From Mycolicibacterium tusciae (GTDB lineage: Bacteria > Actinomycetota > Actinomycetes > Mycobacteriales > Mycobacteriaceae): a DNA stretch of 64,000 nucleotides. Both the position numbers and the translations under genes were made by a program. This document shows positions 1 to 8,248 of this stretch, one piece after another. Numbering within the stretch: position 1 is the stretch's first letter; each line of letters begins with the position of its first letter. Below the pieces are notes generated by a model. It was given only the letters and a program-made list of their open reading frames with translations, did no database searches and was not told the DNA's origin. Location of the stretch: contig NZ_MVIM01000014.1 of the NCBI RefSeq assembly GCF_002086795.1, forward strand, positions 85,871-149,870. The letters are read 5' to 3'.

Positions 1-1
1 G

Positions 2-529
2 TTCTACGGCAGCGGATTGCGCGGTCGCAAGTACGGCTGGATCAATGACCGTGAGCTCGGCGGTGGATGGGTCGGCGCCTATGGCTCCCACCTGATCGAC
101 TACACGCGCTGGCTGTTCGACAGCGAGGTCACCGGCTGTGGAGGCGTGACCCGCATCGATGGATCGCCACCCGAGGCGACCGCCGAGGATGCGTATTCGG
201 CATGGTTCACGATGGCGAACGGCTGCACCGCCGCGCATGACACCGGCTTCGCCGGGGCGGTCTCCCTCGCTCCACGTGCGACGCTGCTGGGCAGCGACGG
301 CTCGCTCGAGCTGACCGGGGACACGACACTGGTAGTGCGTCGGCCCGGTGCGGAACCCCAGACGTTCGAATTCCCTCCGGCGCCAAGGAGATCGCCGCCC
401 CCGGCGCTGACGGCGTTCCTGAGTGACGTCGTCGCGGCGGTACGAACCGGCACACAGATCACCCCGTCGTTCGACGACGGTGTGGCGGTCGCCCATGCGA
501 TGGATCAGCTCCGGGTGAACGCATCATGA
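2..529 (+). CDS. Gfo/Idh/MocA-type oxidoreductase, C-terminal part
   Basis: The gene runs in from before the window, open from base 2, so only the last 175 or so residues are seen. They look like the C-terminal substrate and oligomerisation domain of NAD(P)-dependent Gfo/Idh/MocA oxidoreductases: a GGGWVGAYGSHLIDYTRWLF segment, typical of the family's conserved 'G...D.G.H..D...wl' helix, followed by beta-rich sequence and an acidic-basic end with a FDDGVAVAHAMDQLR helix. The Rossmann half lies outside the window. The stop overlaps the start of the acyl-CoA dehydrogenase by four bases (ATGA), so it belongs to the same operon. The substrate cannot be told from sequence. Confidence 0.7.
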   Translation, partial: FYGSGLRGRKYGWINDRELGGGWVGAYGSHLIDYTRWLFDSEVTGCGGVTRIDGSPPEATAEDAYSAWFTMANGCTAAHDTGFAGAVSLAPRATLLGSDGSLELTGDTTLVVRRPGAEPQTFEFPPAPRRSPPPALTAFLSDVVAAVRTGTQITPSFDDGVAVAHAMDQLRVNAS

Positions 530-1707
530 GCCTGGACGACTTCCGCGACACCGTGCACGCGTGGTGCGTCGAGCACATCCCGCCGGATTGGCGTCAGACC
601 CAAACCGGCGCCACCGCCGAGGAATTCGTCGCCTTCCAGAAGTCGTGGTTCGCGACGCTGCACAGCGCCGGCTACGCCGTCCCGCACTGGCCGCGCGAAT
701 GGGGCGGCGGGATGTCGGTGCCCGAACAGGTCGTGCTGTACCAGGAACTGGCCGCCCACGACGCGCCGCGGCTGGTGCTCGCGTTCGTCGGAATCCACCA
801 CGCCGCGTCGACCCTGCTCGTTGCGGGCACCGACGAACAGCGCCGTCGACACCTACCCGCGATCCTCGACGGTGAGATCTGGGTGCAGGGCTTCTCCGAA
901 CCCGAGGCCGGGTCCGACCTGGCGAGCCTGCGCACCACAGCACGACGCGATGGCGACACCTTCGTCGTCAGCGGCCAGAAGTTGTGGGCCAGCGGCGGTA
1001 TGCACGCCGACTGGTGCCTGCTGTTGGCTCGCACCGATCCTGATGCCCCCAAGCGCCCAGGTGCCCGAAAGAGCGCTGGCATCTCGTACTTCCTGCTGGA
1101 CATGGCGACGCCCGGAGTCGAAGTGCGGCCGATCCGCAACGCGATCGGGGATTCGCACTTCTGCGAGGTCTTCCTCAACGATGTGCGAATTCCGGCCGCC
1201 AACCTCGTCGGCGACGAGAACCATGGCTGGCAGGTCGCCCAGGCGACGCTGGGTGCCGAGCGGGGCATGACGATGCTCGAGCTCGCCGAACGTCTCGGCA
1301 ACGCGGGCTTCCGCTGGCTGCTGGAAAGCTGCCCGGTCGACGATCCCATCGTGGCCGACCGGCTGGCGCAGTTCGAAATCGAGATCGCCGGACTGCGCGG
1401 TATGTGCCGAAAAGTGGTCGAGTCCGCCGACAATCCAGGCACGGCGGGCCCCGCCGACGCATCCATCGTCAAGCTGTTCTACAGCGAGCTGCTGCAGCGG
1501 ATGACGGATTTCGGCGCCGAGGTCGGGGGACTGGCCGCGCACACCGAGTTGACGAAGCCCATGTCGAGCGGCTGGGAGTCCGGTGCCTGGATGCTCGACT
1601 TCATCGGGTCATGGGAGTGGACGATCCCCGGTGGAGCGAGCGAGATCCAGCGCACCATCATCGGCGACCGCGGGCTCGGGCTGCCGCGAGAACCGAGTGC
1701 CCTCTGA
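526..1707 (+). CDS. acyl-CoA dehydrogenase (FadE family), long subunit
   Basis: A 393-residue flavoprotein dehydrogenase that would introduce the alpha-beta double bond into an acyl-CoA. Visible marks are the middle beta-domain motif GFSEPEAGSDLASL, the FAD/substrate stretch QKLWASGGMHADWCLL, and the C-terminal IPGGASEIQRTIIGDRGLGL typical of FadE enzymes. The next gene is a shorter paralogue starting at the overlapping stop. This long-short pairing is the pattern of mycobacterial heteromeric acyl-CoA dehydrogenases used in steroid side-chain and similar degradation. The substrate is unknown; the ThDP enzyme and aldehyde dehydrogenase downstream suggest an unusual acid or aldehyde pathway rather than plain fatty-acid oxidation. 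Confidence 0.85.
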   Translation: MSLDDFRDTVHAWCVEHIPPDWRQTQTGATAEEFVAFQKSWFATLHSAGYAVPHWPREWGGGMSVPEQVVLYQELAAHDAPRLVLAFVGIHHAASTLLVAGTDEQRRRHLPAILDGEIWVQGFSEPEAGSDLASLRTTARRDGDTFVVSGQKLWASGGMHADWCLLLARTDPDAPKRPGARKSAGISYFLLDMATPGVEVRPIRNAIGDSHFCEVFLNDVRIPAANLVGDENHGWQVAQATLGAERGMTMLELAERLGNAGFRWLLESCPVDDPIVADRLAQFEIEIAGLRGMCRKVVESADNPGTAGPADASIVKLFYSELLQRMTDFGAEVGGLAAHTELTKPMSSGWESGAWMLDFIGSWEWTIPGGASEIQRTIIGDRGLGLPREPSAL

Positions 1708-2654
1708 TGGCCGACTATTCGGAGTTCCACGACGAGATGCGCTCGGTCGCAGGCGACCTGCTGGCCAAGGATCGCGCAGTGGACTGGCCGGTGCTCGTCG
1801 ACGCGGGGTGGGTCGGGCTGGAGGTGCCCGAGGAGTTCGGCGGAGCGGGCGCGACGTTCGCTGAAACCGCGGTGGTGTGCCGAGAGATCGGCCGTGCGGC
1901 CAGCGCCAACAACTACTTGGGTAGCGCGGTCCTATCCGTCGGTGCCCTGAACGCATTGCAGCCCAGCGAGACTCGGGACCAACTGCTGACCGACATGGCA
2001 TCAGGCCTGATACGGGTGGCCGTCGCAGTCGAATCGGACTTCGTGCCCGACGCCGTGGGCGCCGACCGCATCCTCGTGGTCACCGACGACGGCGTCGCTG
2101 TCACCGCGCCGACCGTCACCGCGCGGCCGGTGCTCGATGAGACGCGCAGGCTGGGCACTATCACGAGTGCCGGCACCGCCGAGGTGCTGCGGTTCGACGG
2201 GGACCACGCTGCTGCGGTGCGCGGGCTACGCGATCGCGCCGCGGTCGCCGTCGCCTGCGACAGCCTGGGCATCTCGGAAGCGATGCTGGACGCGACCGTG
2301 GGCTATGCGAAGGTCCGCGAGCAGTTCGGCAGGCCCATCGGCTCGTTCCAGGCCGTCAAGCACGCCTGCGCCGACATGCTCGTCACCATCTCGGTCTCGC
2401 GCCAGCTCGTCGGCGCCGCGGTGCAAGCCGTTGTCGACGACCGACCGGACGCCGATGTGGCCGCCGCGATGGCCAAGTCGTACGCCTGCGGATCGGCCGT
2501 CGACATCGCGGGCAAGGCCATGCAGCTGCACGGCGGCATCGGTTACACGTGGGAGAGCGGAATCCACGTGTACCTCAAACGGGCCGCTCTCAACCGTTCA
2601 CTATTCGGCTCGCCGGCAGCGCATCGAAAATACTTAGCGCAACGCTATCTATAA
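1707..2654 (+). CDS. acyl-CoA dehydrogenase, short partner subunit
   Basis: A 315-residue acyl-CoA dehydrogenase-like protein. I chose the ATG at 1707 because it overlaps the stop of the previous gene by one base (TGATG). The frame is open further upstream but that part is antisense noise. It keeps the N-terminal helical domain (LEVPEEFGGAGATF) and the C-terminal helical domain (REQFGRPIGSFQAVKHACAD, MQLHGGIGYTWESGIHVYLK), but the middle domain is reduced. That is typical of the partner in heteromeric FadE complexes, where FAD and substrate sites are shared between subunits. It probably forms a complex with the preceding gene product. Confidence 0.85.
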   Translation: MADYSEFHDEMRSVAGDLLAKDRAVDWPVLVDAGWVGLEVPEEFGGAGATFAETAVVCREIGRAASANNYLGSAVLSVGALNALQPSETRDQLLTDMASGLIRVAVAVESDFVPDAVGADRILVVTDDGVAVTAPTVTARPVLDETRRLGTITSAGTAEVLRFDGDHAAAVRGLRDRAAVAVACDSLGISEAMLDATVGYAKVREQFGRPIGSFQAVKHACADMLVTISVSRQLVGAAVQAVVDDRPDADVAAAMAKSYACGSAVDIAGKAMQLHGGIGYTWESGIHVYLKRAALNRSLFGSPAAHRKYLAQRYL

Positions 2655-2673
2655 CGGAATCAAGGAGTTTCAC

Positions 2674-4386
2674 ATGGGTGTACCCGTCTACAAACGCATT
2701 CTCGATCTGCTCGAGGCCGAGGGCGTCAACACACTGTTCGGCATCCCGGATCCCAACTTCGTGCACATGTTCTCCGAGGCCGACGCACGCGGATGGTCGG
2801 TCGTCGCGCCTCACCACGAGTTGAGCGCCGGCTTCATGGCGGAGGCGGCGTCGCGGATGACCGGCAAGCCCGGCCTCTGTATCGGCACGCTCGGTCCGGG
2901 TATGGCGAACATCGCGGGCGCCATCCAGTGCGCCTTGGTGGAGAACTCGCCGGTGATCTTCCTTGGTGGCCAGCGCGCCCGCGTCACCGAACGTCGCGTG
3001 CGCCGCGGCCGTATCCAATTCGTCCAGCAGGAACCGCTTTTCGCGAACTCCGTCAAGTACAGCAGCTCGATCGAGTACGCCGACCAGACCGACGAGATCA
3101 TCCGCGAGGCCATCCGTCGCTCGATGTCCGGAACGCCCGGTCCGTCGTACATCGAGTTCCCTTCGCACGTCATACTCGAAGAGCTCGACGTCCCGGAACC
3201 CCTGCCGCCCAACCGGTATCGCCTCGTCAACCAGGGGGCGGGCGCACCTGAGATCGCAGCGGCTGCCAAGCTGATCCGCGAGGCGAAAAGCCCGGTCCTG
3301 TTGGTGGGCCACGGCGTGCACACGTCGCGCACCCAGCAGGAGGTCAAAGAGCTGGCGGAGCTGATGAACTGTCCCGTCATCCAGACCTCCGGTGGCACGT
3401 CGTACATCCCGGGACTGCAGGACCGAACCTTCCCCTACTTGTTCTCTCCGGCCGCCAACGAGGCCGTCGAGGAATCCGACCTATGCGTCGCGCTGGGGAC
3501 CGAACTCGGTGAGCCCATGCACTACGGCCGGACCCAGCACTGGGCCGGCAACGACGCCAATCGCAAATGGGTTTACGTCGAACAGGATCCGGCAGCCATC
3601 GGCGTCAATCGTCAGTTCGACGTGCCGCTGGTCGGCGATCTGCGCGGTATCGTGCCGCAGCTCGTCGAGGCGCTGAAGGACACCCCGCGTGCCCCGTCGG
3701 CGAACCTCGACAAGCTCGTCAAAGCCGATGCCGAGGAACTCGCGCAGCTGGCCGAGAGCGCACCATCGGGACGCTCGCCGATTCACCCGGCGCGCTACGT
3801 CGTCGAGGCCACCAAGGCGTTCAACGAACTCGAAGACGGCATCATGGTCCGCGATGGCGGCGCGACGGTGATCTTCCAGTGGACGTACTCGCAGTCCAAG
3901 CCGCGCGACGTGATCTGGAATCAGAACTTCGGCCATCTCGGCACTGGACTGCCATACGCGGTGGGGGCTTCGGTGGCCGAGGGACGCAAGCGTCCGGTGA
4001 TGCTGCTGACAAGCGATTCCGCGTTCCTCTTCCACATCGCCGAACTCGAGACCGCCGCGCGAGAGGGTCTTCCCCTGGTCTGCGTCGTGGGCGTCGATCA
4101 TCAGTGGGGCCTGGAGGTCGGCGTGTACAAGCGCACGTTCTCCCAGCCGTCTCCGCAGCCCGGTGTGCACTGGAGTAAGGACGTCCGGATGGACAAGATC
4201 GCCGAGGGTTTCGGCTGTCACGGCGAGTACGTGGAGAAGGAGGACGAGATCGGTCCGGCCATCGCCCGCGCCTACGCCAGCGGCAAAGTCGGTGTGGTGC
4301 ACGTGTGTATCGATCCGAAGGCCAACTCCGAGGAGATGCCGAAGTACGACCGATTCCGGACCTGGTATGCAGAAGGCACCCAGTAA
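2674..4386 (+). CDS. thiamine-diphosphate-dependent enzyme (acetolactate synthase/decarboxylase-like)
   Basis: A 570-residue member of the ThDP superfamily that includes acetolactate synthase and benzoylformate decarboxylase. The N-terminal PYR domain has the activating Glu in HHELSAGFMAEAASRMTG near residue 50. A central TPP_enzyme_M-type domain follows (SPVLLVGHGVHTSRTQQEV), and the C-terminal PP domain contains FGHLGTGLPYAVGASVAEG. The usual GDG of the Mg-ThDP motif reads SDS in TSDSAFLFHIAELE, which is odd. ATG with an upstream AAGGAG, 19 bases after the previous gene. With acyl-CoA dehydrogenases before it and an aldehyde dehydrogenase after it, a 2-oxoacid decarboxylase or carboligase role is likely. 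The exact substrate is unknown. Confidence 0.75.
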   Translation: MGVPVYKRILDLLEAEGVNTLFGIPDPNFVHMFSEADARGWSVVAPHHELSAGFMAEAASRMTGKPGLCIGTLGPGMANIAGAIQCALVENSPVIFLGGQRARVTERRVRRGRIQFVQQEPLFANSVKYSSSIEYADQTDEIIREAIRRSMSGTPGPSYIEFPSHVILEELDVPEPLPPNRYRLVNQGAGAPEIAAAAKLIREAKSPVLLVGHGVHTSRTQQEVKELAELMNCPVIQTSGGTSYIPGLQDRTFPYLFSPAANEAVEESDLCVALGTELGEPMHYGRTQHWAGNDANRKWVYVEQDPAAIGVNRQFDVPLVGDLRGIVPQLVEALKDTPRAPSANLDKLVKADAEELAQLAESAPSGRSPIHPARYVVEATKAFNELEDGIMVRDGGATVIFQWTYSQSKPRDVIWNQNFGHLGTGLPYAVGASVAEGRKRPVMLLTSDSAFLFHIAELETAAREGLPLVCVVGVDHQWGLEVGVYKRTFSQPSPQPGVHWSKDVRMDKIAEGFGCHGEYVEKEDEIGPAIARAYASGKVGVVHVCIDPKANSEEMPKYDRFRTWYAEGTQ

Positions 4387-4414
4387 CAGCCTGCGTTAGG
4401 GAAGAGTGCAAGAC

Positions 4415-5839
4415 ATGCGCGAATATCTGAAGTTCTACATCGACGGCAAGTGGGTCGACCCGGTCGAGCCGAAGACGCTGGACGTCGACAACCCGACCAC
4501 CGAGCAGGTGTCGGGCAAGATCGCGATCGGCGGGGCCGCCGACGTCGACAATGCGGTGAAAGCCGCGAGAAAAGCGTTCGCCACCTGGTCGGTGAGCAGT
4601 CGCGAAGAGCGCCTCGATCTGTTGCAGGCGATCCTGGCCGAGTATCAGAAGCGTTCCGCGGATCTCGGTGAGGCGGTGTCCGAGGAGATGGGCGCGCCGC
4701 CGTCGCTGGGCTCGGGCACGCAGGTCTACCTCGGTCTCGGACACCTCAACGGTGCCATCGACGCGCTGAAGAATTTCGAGTTCGAAGTCCCACGCGGTGC
4801 GGCGATGATCTTCAAGGAGCCGATCGGGGTGTGCGGTCTGATCACCCCGTGGAACTGGCCCATCAACCAGATCGCCTGCAAGGTGTTCCCGGCGCTGGCC
4901 ACCGGCTGCACGATGGTGCTCAAGCCGTCGGAGGTCGCACCGTACTCCGGGCAGATCTTCACCGAGATCATGGACGCCGCCGGCACGCCCGCCGGTGTGT
5001 ACAACATGGTCTTCGGCGAAGGCGCAGGAGTCGGTGCCGCTCTGTCCAGCCACCCGGATATCGACATGGTGTCCTTCACCGGCTCGACGCGGGCCGGCAT
5101 CGACGTCGCCCGCAACGCCGCGGCGACGGTGAAGCGGGTGACCCAGGAACTCGGCGGCAAGAGCCCGAACATCGTGCTCGACGACGACAACCTGGCGCAG
5201 AACGTCGCGGCCGGTGTGGCTGCGATGATGCCGAACTCGGGTCAGAGCTGTAACGCGCCGTCGCGCATGTTGGTGCCGAAGTCCCGCAAGGACGAAGTCA
5301 TCGCGGCGGCGAAGGCGGCCGCCGAGCAGGTCAAGGTCGGTGACCTAGAGGACAAGTCGGCGATCGGGCCCGTGGCGTCCAAAGCCCAGTTCGACAAGAT
5401 CCAGGGCCTGATCCAGAAGGGCATCGAGGAGGGCGCGACGGTCGTCGCCGGTGGCCCCGGTCGGCCTGAGGGCCTGGACACCGGCTATTACGTCCGGCCG
5501 ACGGTGTTCGCCGACGTCACCAACGACATGACGATCGCGCGCGAGGAGATCTTCGGGCCGGTGTTGTGCATCCTCGAATACGACGACATCGATCAGGCGA
5601 TCGAGATCGCCAACGACACCGAGTACGGGTTGGCGGGTTACGTCTCGGCTGCGGACATCGAGGCGGCGCGTGCGGTGGCACGCCGGATCCGGGCCGGGCA
5701 GGTCGCGATCAACCACGCGTTCGACCTGAACACGCCGTTCGGTGGCTACAAGCGCAGCGGCAACGGTCGTGAATGGAGCGAGTTCGGCTTCGACGAGTAC
5801 CTCGAGATCAAGGGCGCTCTGGGCTATTCACCGGCCTAG
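4415..5839 (+). CDS. NAD(P)-dependent aldehyde dehydrogenase
   Basis: A 474-residue aldehyde dehydrogenase that oxidises an aldehyde to its acid. Landmarks are FKEPIGVCGLITPWNWP and KPSEVAPYSG of the cofactor fold, VSFTGSTRAG, the general-base Glu in TQELGGKSPNIVLDD, the catalytic Cys in NSGQSCNAPSRM, and EEIFGPVLCI near the end. I prefer the ATG at 4415, eight bases after AGGGAAGAG; an in-frame GTG at 4406 is possible. It lies 28 bases after the ThDP enzyme, so the aldehyde may be that enzyme's product. A strong inverted repeat follows the stop. Confidence 0.9.
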   Translation: MREYLKFYIDGKWVDPVEPKTLDVDNPTTEQVSGKIAIGGAADVDNAVKAARKAFATWSVSSREERLDLLQAILAEYQKRSADLGEAVSEEMGAPPSLGSGTQVYLGLGHLNGAIDALKNFEFEVPRGAAMIFKEPIGVCGLITPWNWPINQIACKVFPALATGCTMVLKPSEVAPYSGQIFTEIMDAAGTPAGVYNMVFGEGAGVGAALSSHPDIDMVSFTGSTRAGIDVARNAAATVKRVTQELGGKSPNIVLDDDNLAQNVAAGVAAMMPNSGQSCNAPSRMLVPKSRKDEVIAAAKAAAEQVKVGDLEDKSAIGPVASKAQFDKIQGLIQKGIEEGATVVAGGPGRPEGLDTGYYVRPTVFADVTNDMTIAREEIFGPVLCILEYDDIDQAIEIANDTEYGLAGYVSAADIEAARAVARRIRAGQVAINHAFDLNTPFGGYKRSGNGREWSEFGFDEYLEIKGALGYSPA

Positions 5840-5848
5840 GGTTTGCGG

Positions 5849-5894
5849 ATTCGGCGCGCTGACCGCCCCATCGGGTGCTGTGAGCGCGCCGAAT
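5849..5894. terminator. bidirectional hairpin terminator
   Basis: Twelve-base perfect inverted repeat (arms ATTCGGCGCGCT and AGCGCGCCGAAT) with a 22-base loop. It fills the space between the aldehyde dehydrogenase stop and the stop of the convergent DUF1330-like gene. No long T-run, as is usual in mycobacteria. Confidence 0.65.
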
Positions 5895-6218
5895 TCACTC
5901 GATTTTGAGCAACGGCCGCAGATCGTCCAGGCGGTCGAAGAGGTGCCAGATGTAGGACGACGACCCGTTCTCCCGGTGTGCGTGCAGATCGGCGAGCTCA
6001 GGGTCGTCGCAGTAACTGTCGAACGCGGAACGTGAGTCCCACTCGACGAGGATCAGCACCTTGCGCGGTTCGATGTCGCCGAGGATCGCGTCGTTGAACT
6101 GCCCGAGCGCGACGACGCGGCCGCCGTGCTTGGCGACCTCTTGGGGAGAGCGTTTCGAGTACGCGAGGTACTCATCGCGGTCTGCGATATCGAAGAGGTT
6201 CAGCGCGTATATCGTCAC
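5895..6218 (-). CDS. DUF1330-like small protein
   Basis: A 107-residue protein resembling the DUF1330/EthD-type dimeric alpha-beta barrel fold: IYALNLFDIADRDEYLAYS, a central LILVEWDSRSAFDSYCDDPE, and a helical end. I chose the GTG at 6218, where the conserved beta strand begins. It is divergent from the amidohydrolase and the starts are only four bases apart, so the promoters must overlap into one another's coding region. The longer in-frame extension would run into the amidohydrolase. No catalytic function can be assigned. Confidence 0.65.
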   Translation of the reverse strand: MTIYALNLFDIADRDEYLAYSKRSPQEVAKHGGRVVALGQFNDAILGDIEPRKVLILVEWDSRSAFDSYCDDPELADLHAHRENGSSSYIWHLFDRLDDLRPLLKIE

Positions 6219-6222
6219 GAGG

Positions 6223-7122
6223 GTGACCGTACAGGGCGAAAAGTACGAATATGCGATCGATTTCGACAAGGTCGCGGCCATCGATATTCACACCCACGTC
6301 GAGGTCGACGCGCACGGCCACAAGGCGTACGACGACGCGCTGGTCCACGCGGTCGGCAAGTACTTCAAACGTGGACCCGGCGCGCTGTCGAGCGTCGATG
6401 CGCTGGCCGACGAGTACCGGCGGCACAACACCGCGGCGGTCGTCTTCACCATCGACGCGCGCACCGGAATGCGACATACGCCGAACTCGATCGAAGACCT
6501 CATCGCGGGCGCGGTGCGCAACAACGACGTGCTGATCCCGTTCGGCAGCGTCGACCCGTGGCATGAGCGCCGCGCGGTGCATCGCGTCCACGAACTCGTC
6601 CGCGACTACGGGGTGAAGGGCTTCAAATTCCACCCGAGCATGCAGGCCTTCGAGCCGAACAACCGCAAGTTCTACCCGATCTACGAGGCGATCGCCGAGG
6701 CCGGCGTGCCCGCGCTGTTTCACACCGGGCAGACGGGAATGGGCGCGGGACTGCCCGGCGGGCACCGCATCAAACTGCGGTACTCGGATCCGATGCTGCT
6801 GGACGACGTCGCCGCCGATTTCCCGGAGATGACGATCGTGATGGCGCACCCTGCGGTGCCCTGGGTCGACTCGCAGATCGCGATCGCCACGCACAAGACC
6901 AATGTCTACATCGATCTGTCGGGCTGGTCGCCGAAGTACTTTCCGCCGCAACTGGTACGCGCCGCGAGCCGGCAACTGCGGACGAAGGTGCTGTTCGGAA
7001 CGGACTATCCGTACATCCAGTTGGACCGCTGGCGTAGGGATTTCGAGGAGCTCGATGTCGATCCGGCGGTGGTGTCGCTGATCTACAAAGAAAACGCACT
7101 ACGAGTGCTGGGCATTCGATGA
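6223..7122 (+). CDS. amidohydrolase-2 family metal-dependent hydrolase/decarboxylase
   Basis: About 299 residues from a GTG at 6223. A TIM-barrel amidohydrolase of the amidohydrolase-2 type, which includes decarboxylases and 2-pyrone or dicarboxylate hydrolases. The N-terminal metal site is seen in AIDIHTHVEVD, other barrel ligands in FHTGQTGMG and MAHPAVPW, and the terminal Asp in LFGTDYPYIQLDRW. The KGFKFHPSMQAF segment is common in this family. The start is uncertain because the reading frame is open on the 5' side through the divergent gene. Its place next to the catabolic operon suggests a ring-cleavage or acid-processing step, but the substrate is unknown. Confidence 0.8.
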   Translation: MTVQGEKYEYAIDFDKVAAIDIHTHVEVDAHGHKAYDDALVHAVGKYFKRGPGALSSVDALADEYRRHNTAAVVFTIDARTGMRHTPNSIEDLIAGAVRNNDVLIPFGSVDPWHERRAVHRVHELVRDYGVKGFKFHPSMQAFEPNNRKFYPIYEAIAEAGVPALFHTGQTGMGAGLPGGHRIKLRYSDPMLLDDVAADFPEMTIVMAHPAVPWVDSQIAIATHKTNVYIDLSGWSPKYFPPQLVRAASRQLRTKVLFGTDYPYIQLDRWRRDFEELDVDPAVVSLIYKENALRVLGIR

Positions 7123-7158
7123 GTTTCTGACGGGGCGGACTTCAACCTCTCGTGCTGA

Positions 7159-7815
7159 CTAGGCGATCTTCAGCGAATCAGCGCCGCCGACGTACACGAT
7201 TCCGGATGGGTTCGGGGTGCTGGCGGCGTTTGCGATCGCAGCGGCGAACGCCGCGTCGGCGCTGTCACCGGAAACCACCGTGAAATGCACTCCGGCGCGG
7301 CGGAATTCCGAACGCAACGCATACAACGCGGTTTCGCCGGCCCACTTGCTCGCGGCAACGGCGGTCTGCCCCTTGGGCACCGCCCGATGGGGGAAGAAGT
7401 GGGCCGCGTGGCTCGTGACGAACACGATGCGTCCACCGGCCGGCATCAGCGGCACGGTCTTCAGCGCGATGCGGCGCTGTGCATCGCGGTTGAGACGTTT
7501 CGCGTTTCCGAGATCATCGCCCGCCTCGGGACCGACGGATGCGTTGAGGATGGCGGCGTCCAGACGACCGAAGCGATGCGAGATGGTGTCGATCATCGCC
7601 GCGCACTCGGCCTCGTCTGAGATGTCGGCACGTAGCGTCGATGCGTGGCCACCCGCGTCACGGATGGCTTGGGCGATGGATTCGGCTCGCTCGGCTCGCC
7701 TGCGGAAGTTCACCACGACATGGGTGTCGGGGCTGGCGAGTTGTCGGGCGATCTCCGCGCCGATACCCCGCGATCCGCCGGTGACCAGGACGATCCGTGC
7801 AGGTGCGTGTTGCAT
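7159..7815 (-). CDS. short-chain dehydrogenase/reductase family protein, catalytic Tyr missing
   Basis: A 218-residue SDR from the ATG at 7815 (GGAAG upstream). The Rossmann nucleotide motif TGGSRGIGAE is intact, as are ADISDE and the AAILNAS strand. The catalytic YxxxK normally found about 30 residues after the Ser is not present: the Lys in VAASKWAGE has Val four positions before it instead of Tyr. It is shorter than the usual 250 residues. It may be a non-catalytic or altered SDR, or use another residue. It converges on the amidohydrolase gene. Confidence 0.75.
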   Translation of the reverse strand: MQHAPARIVLVTGGSRGIGAEIARQLASPDTHVVVNFRRRAERAESIAQAIRDAGGHASTLRADISDEAECAAMIDTISHRFGRLDAAILNASVGPEAGDDLGNAKRLNRDAQRRIALKTVPLMPAGGRIVFVTSHAAHFFPHRAVPKGQTAVAASKWAGETALYALRSEFRRAGVHFTVVSGDSADAAFAAAIANAASTPNPSGIVYVGGADSLKIA

Positions 7816-7947
7816 GTCGGCTTCCTTCCATGGCTGCGTGTGCCCGAACGCCCACGGTACACCAATTCTTAAGAAAAATAAGGCTTCCATAAGGTCACAA
7901 TAAGGCTGCAGTCGCGCTGCTTTCTCGTAATACGATGTCGAGATGCA

Positions 7948-7960
7948 GGAAAGATTGACA
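7948..7960 (+). repeat. 13-bp direct repeat, copy 1 (possible TnsB-binding site)
   Basis: GGAAAGATTGACA, identical to 8150-8162, same orientation, 202 bases apart. Tn7-like ends carry several short direct TnsB-binding repeats, so these are candidates. No matching copy was found by eye at the far side. Confidence 0.4.
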
Positions 7961-8115
7961 AGCGACTCCTAATGTTTGACTACACCCTCTAGTTTCACGG
8001 AGGGAAAACGTCTGAGGGCCTTGTCTTTGCAGATCAACGTGGTGATGCTAGTCCTATGGCCCTGGGCGGTGCCGAGTAGTAAGTGCGTGTTCGTCCCATG
8101 TTTGTCACCGCCGCC

Positions 8116-8126
8116 GCCCTACTAGT
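8116..8126 (+). promoter_or_regulatory. GCCCTACTAGT motif upstream of tniQ1
   Basis: Eleven bases identical to the left part of the perfect palindrome at 15630 and to the motif at 16145; here the right arm is changed (GGTG instead of AGGGC). It sits 123 bases before the tniQ1 start. Likely a half-conserved operator for the element's XRE regulator. Confidence 0.45.
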
Positions 8127-8149
8127 GGTGTCTTCGCGGCGTGTTTGCC

Positions 8150-8162
8150 GGAAAGATTGACA
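8150..8162 (+). repeat. 13-bp direct repeat, copy 2
   Basis: GGAAAGATTGACA, exact match to 7948-7960. It lies 87 bases before the tniQ1 start. Confidence 0.4.
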
Positions 8163-8248
8163 GAGCGCGTCAGACGAATCCGCAATAATTGGGCCAATAG
8201 GCCTATTAATCGAAACCCTCGTCGATCTCGATCAACAGGATCTCGGCC

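Larger units (their letters stand above)
7816..8248. other. gene-free stretch at the left side of the Tn7-like module
   Basis: No convincing gene. It carries two copies of GGAAAGATTGACA (7948-7960 and 8150-8162) and one GCCCTACTAGT motif at 8116. Composition is more AT-rich than the flanks around 7860-7990. The left end of the transposon and the tniQ1 promoter are expected here. Confidence 0.5.

Noticed and set aside
3842..5053. 403-codon open frame on the - strand
   Set aside because: Antisense to the ThDP enzyme and aldehyde dehydrogenase, which have clear catalytic motifs; typical high-GC shadow.
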